Source: Aegilops tauschii subsp. strangulata (taxonomy: Eukaryota; Streptophyta; Magnoliopsida; Poales; Poaceae). From it: a stretch of DNA of 64,000 bases. The DNA lies in NCBI RefSeq assembly GCF_002575655.3, contig NC_053041.3, positions 376,137,054 to 376,201,053 on the forward strand. Reading direction: 5' to 3'. Shown piece by piece: positions 60,421 to 64,000 of the stretch (the first letter of the stretch is position 1; every line of letters starts with the position of its first letter). Made by a program: the position numbers and the translations under genes. The notes beneath the pieces were generated by a model. That model saw only the letters and a program-made list of their open reading frames with translations. It did not search any database and was not told the origin of the DNA.

Positions 60421-60642
60421 AACTGCTATTGTTACTCTTGCCATCGTTACCGCTACTTCCATACTGCTTTGCTACTAAATATTTCACTGCAGATATTAAG
60501 TCTTTCAGGTGTGGTTGAATTGACAACTCAGCTGCTAATACTTGAAAATATTCTTTGGCTCCCCTTGTGTCGAATCAATAAATTTGGGTTGAATACTCTA
60601 CCCTCAAAAACTGTTGCGATCCCCTATACTTGTGGGTTATCA
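60421..60642 (+). mobile_element. 3' end of a different Gypsy LTR
   Basis: Ends gatcccctatacttgtgggt followed by tatca. The text upstream (ttggctccccttgtgtcgaa) belongs to an LTR type distinct from those in the array. Only the last ~220 bp are present, joined directly to the truncated RT at 60420. Confidence 0.75.
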
Positions 60643-60868
60643 GTAGGCGCGCAAACTGCATTGTAGCTGTACAGTTTTTTCTAACTTCTTTAGGATGCGA
60701 GGCCAATTTAATGTTCATATATATGCTGAAATTTTGACTTCGGAGGACCAATGCTGAATTTTGACTTTGAAGAACCAGCACTAAAGTTATATGAAATTTC
60801 TTGCGAGAGCTATATCATTCTTTTTAGTACAGATTAATTCCCATGAGTACCTATGGTGAGATTTTCAG
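60643..60868. other. Intron-like AT-rich DNA
   Basis: No coding frame. A tandem half-repeat (tgctgaaattttgacttcg and tgctgaattttgactttga) lies at about 60727-60770. It ends in the acceptor-like gagattttcag before the exon remnant. Confidence 0.45.
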
Positions 60869-60952
60869 GCGTAAATACTGGATGAGATTCTCATTGCTGG
60901 CAATCTTCATGAACATATCAAGGAGAACATTGCAATACTAATTGTTGCACAG
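60869..60952 (+). pseudogene. Exon remnant resembling AP-1 adaptor complex sigma subunit
   Basis: 84 bp bounded by ttttcag on the left and cag|gtg on the right. In one frame it reads A-stop-ILDEILIAGNLHEHIKENIA and ends ILIVAQ. Plant AP-1 sigma (small clathrin adaptor subunit) has a segment beginning YYILDEILIAGEL and ending with an LIAAQ-like run, so the match covers the start, spacing and end. The tyrosine codon is a stop (TAA 60872-60874). The preceding and following exons are not seen. This is a gene fragment, probably captured by a transposon, not a working gene. Confidence 0.65.
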
Positions 60953-61529
60953 GTGTTCTCAACACCGGCTAGCAACAAGAGAGAATGATTGTTCAATGCT
61001 CACTATTGTAAGCTTGATTCAAGAGGAGCTTCTCAATGTTCTACATGTAGACTGTGAGTAACTGAAATAATACCTATTTTTTTCACTCTTCTCCTATACC
61101 TATGATTCATCTACCACTGTTCAGTAGAGTTCAGTTATGTGCTTCAATATTAGGAAGTCATCATCTTCTAAAACACACTATTGCCTACTCAAACATATTT
61201 TGTTCCTTTTTGTTTCCAGCAGATTTTGTATAAAAGCACGTGTACAATAGAAGCGGTCAAACCTGCGTTGGTCCGTGCTCATTTGGTCTGTCCATTTTTT
61301 CCAAAGAAATAACACTTCTGCAGTCCTACACATTCATAAATATGATTTGGTGTGCTATTCCAATCCTCGTAATCGCACGCTATATTTTCTGTGGGAATTC
61401 ATTGACACAGTTCCTTACAAAAGTTGTATCTTCGACATGGACAAACTGGTCATGTAATTCTATCATCCATTCTGATTTTGAGGCAAATATATTAGTTATT
61501 TTTTTTGTTCTAGCAAGGTACCATATACA
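60953..61529. other. Unassigned DNA between exon remnant and Helitron
   Basis: No recognised frame. The 119-residue frame 61240-61599 runs into the Helitron and has no domain I know. Confidence 0.4.
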
Positions 61530-61851
61530 TCTATACCAATATAAAAAGACCCAAAGGGGCAGATCCAAATCATCTCAACCGTCAAATCATGTGATCTAGC
61601 GGTTCAAATTGCTTCAATGTTGAGCACCAAACACGTTTAACGCTCTAATTACCCACCACTGCCATTGGTTATAAACATGTTTAGACTCAACGCTATCTCG
61701 AAATCTTCCATGTAATTAATACCTTACCATTCCCACGAAGAAAGCAATTAATATCTTACCAAATATCAATGTGCCACAAATACACCTTACCTAATATAAC
61801 GTGCCACTAATATCCTACCTAATACGTGCATTGCACGTACATAATTACTAG
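61530..61851 (+). mobile_element. Small non-autonomous Helitron candidate
   Basis: Starts tctataccaatataaaaag after a host A, ends CTAG before a host T, with a hairpin acgtgc-att-gcacgt (61824-61838) 9 bp before the terminal CTAG. These are the three structural marks of Helitrons: TC start, 3' hairpin with CTRR end, and insertion between A and T without duplication. 322 bp and non-coding. Confidence 0.6.
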
Positions 61852-61852
61852 T

Positions 61853-62069
61853 GCTATGAAATTCTCCTTTGCCTTCCAAGTCAACCACATAGGCAGGAGG
61901 GAATTCATTTATCAATAAAAATAAATTTGCCTGAGGGGATGTTATCTTATTTCTCCAGTATAACCAAATGAACACTATGATGAACTTAACGACTCTCTAT
62001 CCTTATTTCTCTAACATGCAAGCGATATAATTTTAAAAAGCCCATGGCAACGCATGGGCAGTCTACTAG
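61853..62069 (+). mobile_element. Second Helitron-like 3' terminus
   Basis: Hairpin gcccatg-gcaacg-catgggc at 62040-62059, then agtctaCTAG ending at 62069 before a T. The 5' end is not located. It could lie left of 61530, making the first Helitron nested and placing the AP-1-like exon inside a larger Helitron. Confidence 0.5.
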
Positions 62070-62070
62070 T

Positions 62071-62851
62071 TAACCATAAAGTGGCACTTCTCCCAATTCA
62101 AGACAATATTAGTTTGCTTACATCTCTGCAAAACTCGATCAAGGTTGCTTAAGCAATCATCAAAAGAAGATCCATATACAGAAAAATCATCCATGAAAAC
62201 CTCAACAATCTTTTCACAAAAATCAGAGAATATACCAGTCATACATCTTTGAAAGGTAGCAGGTGCATTGCTAAACCAAAAGGCATACGTCTATAAGCAT
62301 AAGTTCCAAAAGGGCAAGTAAAAGTGGTTTTCTCTTGATCAGGTTGTGAAACAGGTATTTGAGAAAAACCAGAATATCCATCAAGAAAACAAAAGTGTGT
62401 GTGCTTTGATAATATTTCTAGCATCTGATCAATAAAAGGCAAAGGGTAATTATCTTTTCTAGTAGCTGTACTTAATTTTCTAAAATCAATTACCATTCTA
62501 TAGCCAGTAACAATTCTTTGTGGAATAAGTTCATTTTTATCATTGGGAACAACGGTAATAGCTCCTTTCTTAGGGATACAATGAACGAGACTCACCCATA
62601 TACTATCAGCTATGAGATAGATTATACCAGCTTCTAGAGGCTTTAGTATTTCAGTTCTTACCACTTCTTTCATCTTAAGATTCAAACATCGTTGATGATC
62701 AACAACGGGTTTAGCATCGGGTTCCATATTAATTTTGTGCTGACAGAGAGTGGGACTAATGCCCTTAAGATCATCAAGAGTATATCCAATAGTAGCTTGG
62801 TGCTTCTTTATAACTTCAATAATCTTTATTCTTCATGTTCTGAAAGGTTAG
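62071..62851 (-). pseudogene. Inverted Gypsy RT fragment
   Basis: Minus strand from 62851: a TAA-broken segment, then MEPDAKPVVDHQRCL (62727), IVTGYRMVIDFRKL, HTHFCFLDGYSGFSQIPVSQ and YRRMPFG. A one-base loss near 62261 shifts the frame, and the catalytic box FMDD (62186-62197) and DDCLSNLDRV follow in the other phase. It ends at 62071 where the Helitron terminus begins. It overlaps by about 85 bp, in opposite orientation, the RT start at 60333-60420. Confidence 0.88.
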
Positions 62852-64000
62852 TGTTGGGGAACGTAGCAAAAATTCAAAATTTTCTACGCATCACCAAGAT
62901 AAGTCTATGGAGTAATCTAGCAACGAGGGGAAGGGGAGTGCATCTACATACCCTTGTAGATCGCGATGCGGAAGCGTTGCAAGAACGCGGATGAAGGAGT
63001 CATACTCGTAGCGATTCAGATCGCGGTTGATTCCGATCTAAGCACCGAAGAACGGTGCCTCCGCGTTCAACACACGTGCAGCCCGGTGACGTCTCCCACG
63101 CCTTGATCCAGCAAGGAGAGAGGGAGAGGTTGGGGAAGACTCCATCCAGCAGCAGCACAACGGCGTGGTGGTGATGGAGGAGCGTGGCAATCCCGCAGGG
63201 CTTCGCCAAGCACCGCGGGAGAGGAGGAGGAGGGAGAGGGGTAGGGCTGCGCCGAAAGAGAGACGTTCTCGTGTCTATGGGCAGCCCCAAACCTCAACTA
63301 TATATAGGGGGGGAGGGGGCTGCACCCCCTCTAGGGTTCCCACCCCAAGGGGTGGCGGCCAGCCCTAGATCCCATCTAAGGGGGCGGCCAAGGGGAGAAG
63401 AGGGGGGGGGGGGCGCCACTAGGGTGGGCCTTAAGGCCCATCTGGACCTAGGGTTTGCCCCTCCCACTCTCCCATGCGCCTTGGGCCTTGGTGGGGGGGC
63501 GCACCAGCCCACCTGGGGCTGGTCCCCTCCCACACTTGGCCCACGCAGCCTTCTGGGGCTGGTGGCCCCACTTGGTGGACCCCCAGGACCCTCCCGGTGG
63601 TCCCGGTACATTACCGATATCACCCGAAACTTTTCCGGTAACCAAAACAGGACTTCCCATATATAAATCTTTACCTCCGGACCATTCCGGAACTCCTCGT
63701 GACGTCCGGGATCTCATCCGGGACTCTGAACAACATTCGATAACCACGTATATCTATTCCCTATAACCCTAGCGTCATCGAACCTTAAGTGTGTAGACCC
63801 TACGGGTTCGGGAACCATGTAGACATGACCGAGACGTTCTCCGGTCAATAACCAACAACGGGATCTGGATACCCATGTTGGCTCCCACATGTTCCACGAT
63901 GATCTCATCGGATGAACCACGATGTCGGGGAGTCAATCAATCCCGTATGCAATTCCCTTTGTCTATCGGTATGTTACTTGCCCGAGATTCGATCGTCGGT
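62852..64000 (-). mobile_element. Angela-type LTR, cut by window end
   Basis: Plus-strand start TGTTGGGGAACGTAGCAAAA, the reversed end of a BARE-1/WIS/Angela-group LTR. A TATA-like ctatatatag stands at 63298-63307. G-runs near 63403. The adjacent gttag (62847-62851) would be the target duplication. Whether this is a solo LTR or a full element cannot be seen. Confidence 0.92.

Noticed and set aside
60643..61529. Intact AP-1 sigma gene
   Set aside because: Only one 84-bp exon-like piece with a stop codon is visible. Neighbouring exons are absent.
1..64000. CRISPR array, prophage, operons, tRNA or rRNA genes
   Set aside because: The sequence is plant nuclear repeat DNA. I saw no evenly spaced short repeats with unique spacers and no tRNA B-box/A-box pair with a foldable arm set. 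The tRNA-like matches are retroelement primer sites only.

Overview
The window is repeat DNA from a Triticeae grass (wheat, Aegilops or barley group). The diagnosis rests on three Copia LTRs of the BARE-1/WIS/Angela type (GGAAATATGCCCTAGAGGC start, 1.7 kb, iMet-type primer site), on Triticeae-style Gypsy LTRs that begin TGATACGTCC or TGATACGTCTCC and end CTTGTGGGT(T/C)ATCA, and on foldback MITEs. I found no intact host gene, tRNA, rRNA or CRISPR array. Family names beyond 'Angela/BARE-1/WIS group' are not assigned, because they need a database comparison.

Layout. 1-2731: 3' end and 3' LTR of a Gypsy element (G1, +). 2732-8832: a Gypsy element on the minus strand (G2) with gag but no pol, carrying a spliced, degenerate gene on the opposite strand. 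8833-14593: repeat remnant, a Mutator-type foldback MITE with 9-bp target duplication, a 5'-truncated LINE, a GC-rich block and otherwise unassigned DNA. 14594-27181: a three-level nest. A foldback MITE is split by a short-LTR Copia (K1, 14784-27117, TSD ttttt), which is split inside reverse transcriptase by a pol-less Gypsy element on the minus strand (G3, 18671-26129, TSD cttgg). By-eye LTR divergence (about 10% for K1, about 2% for G3) agrees with that order.

27182-29225: unassigned DNA, a diverged 280-bp tandem duplication and a PIF1-type helicase fragment broken by an 8-bp duplication. 29226-59022: a tandem array with a period of about 3.8 kb. Each unit holds a GC-rich exon-like block, a Triticeae repeat, a Gypsy 5' LTR and the first ~650 bp of its internal region. 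Unit 1 is split by an Angela element on the minus strand (32350-41068, TSD atcaa). Unit 2 is split by an Angela element on the plus strand with an unusual LTR-internal-LTR-internal structure (42051-51603), whose right edge meets the array through patchwork filler DNA. Unit 3 continues into more of the Gypsy internal region (protease and start of RT, to 60420).

60421-64000: end of another Gypsy LTR, a segment holding an exon remnant that resembles AP-1 adaptor sigma subunit and two Helitron-like 3' termini, an inverted Gypsy RT fragment, and an Angela-type LTR that runs off the window.

All retroelement reading frames seen carry stops or frameshifts, apart from the gag-like frame of G3, so none of the copies is autonomous as it stands. 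The most informative parts are the rearrangement history of the tandem array, the antisense spliced gene in G2, and the captured gene fragments near 28.8 kb and 60.9 kb.
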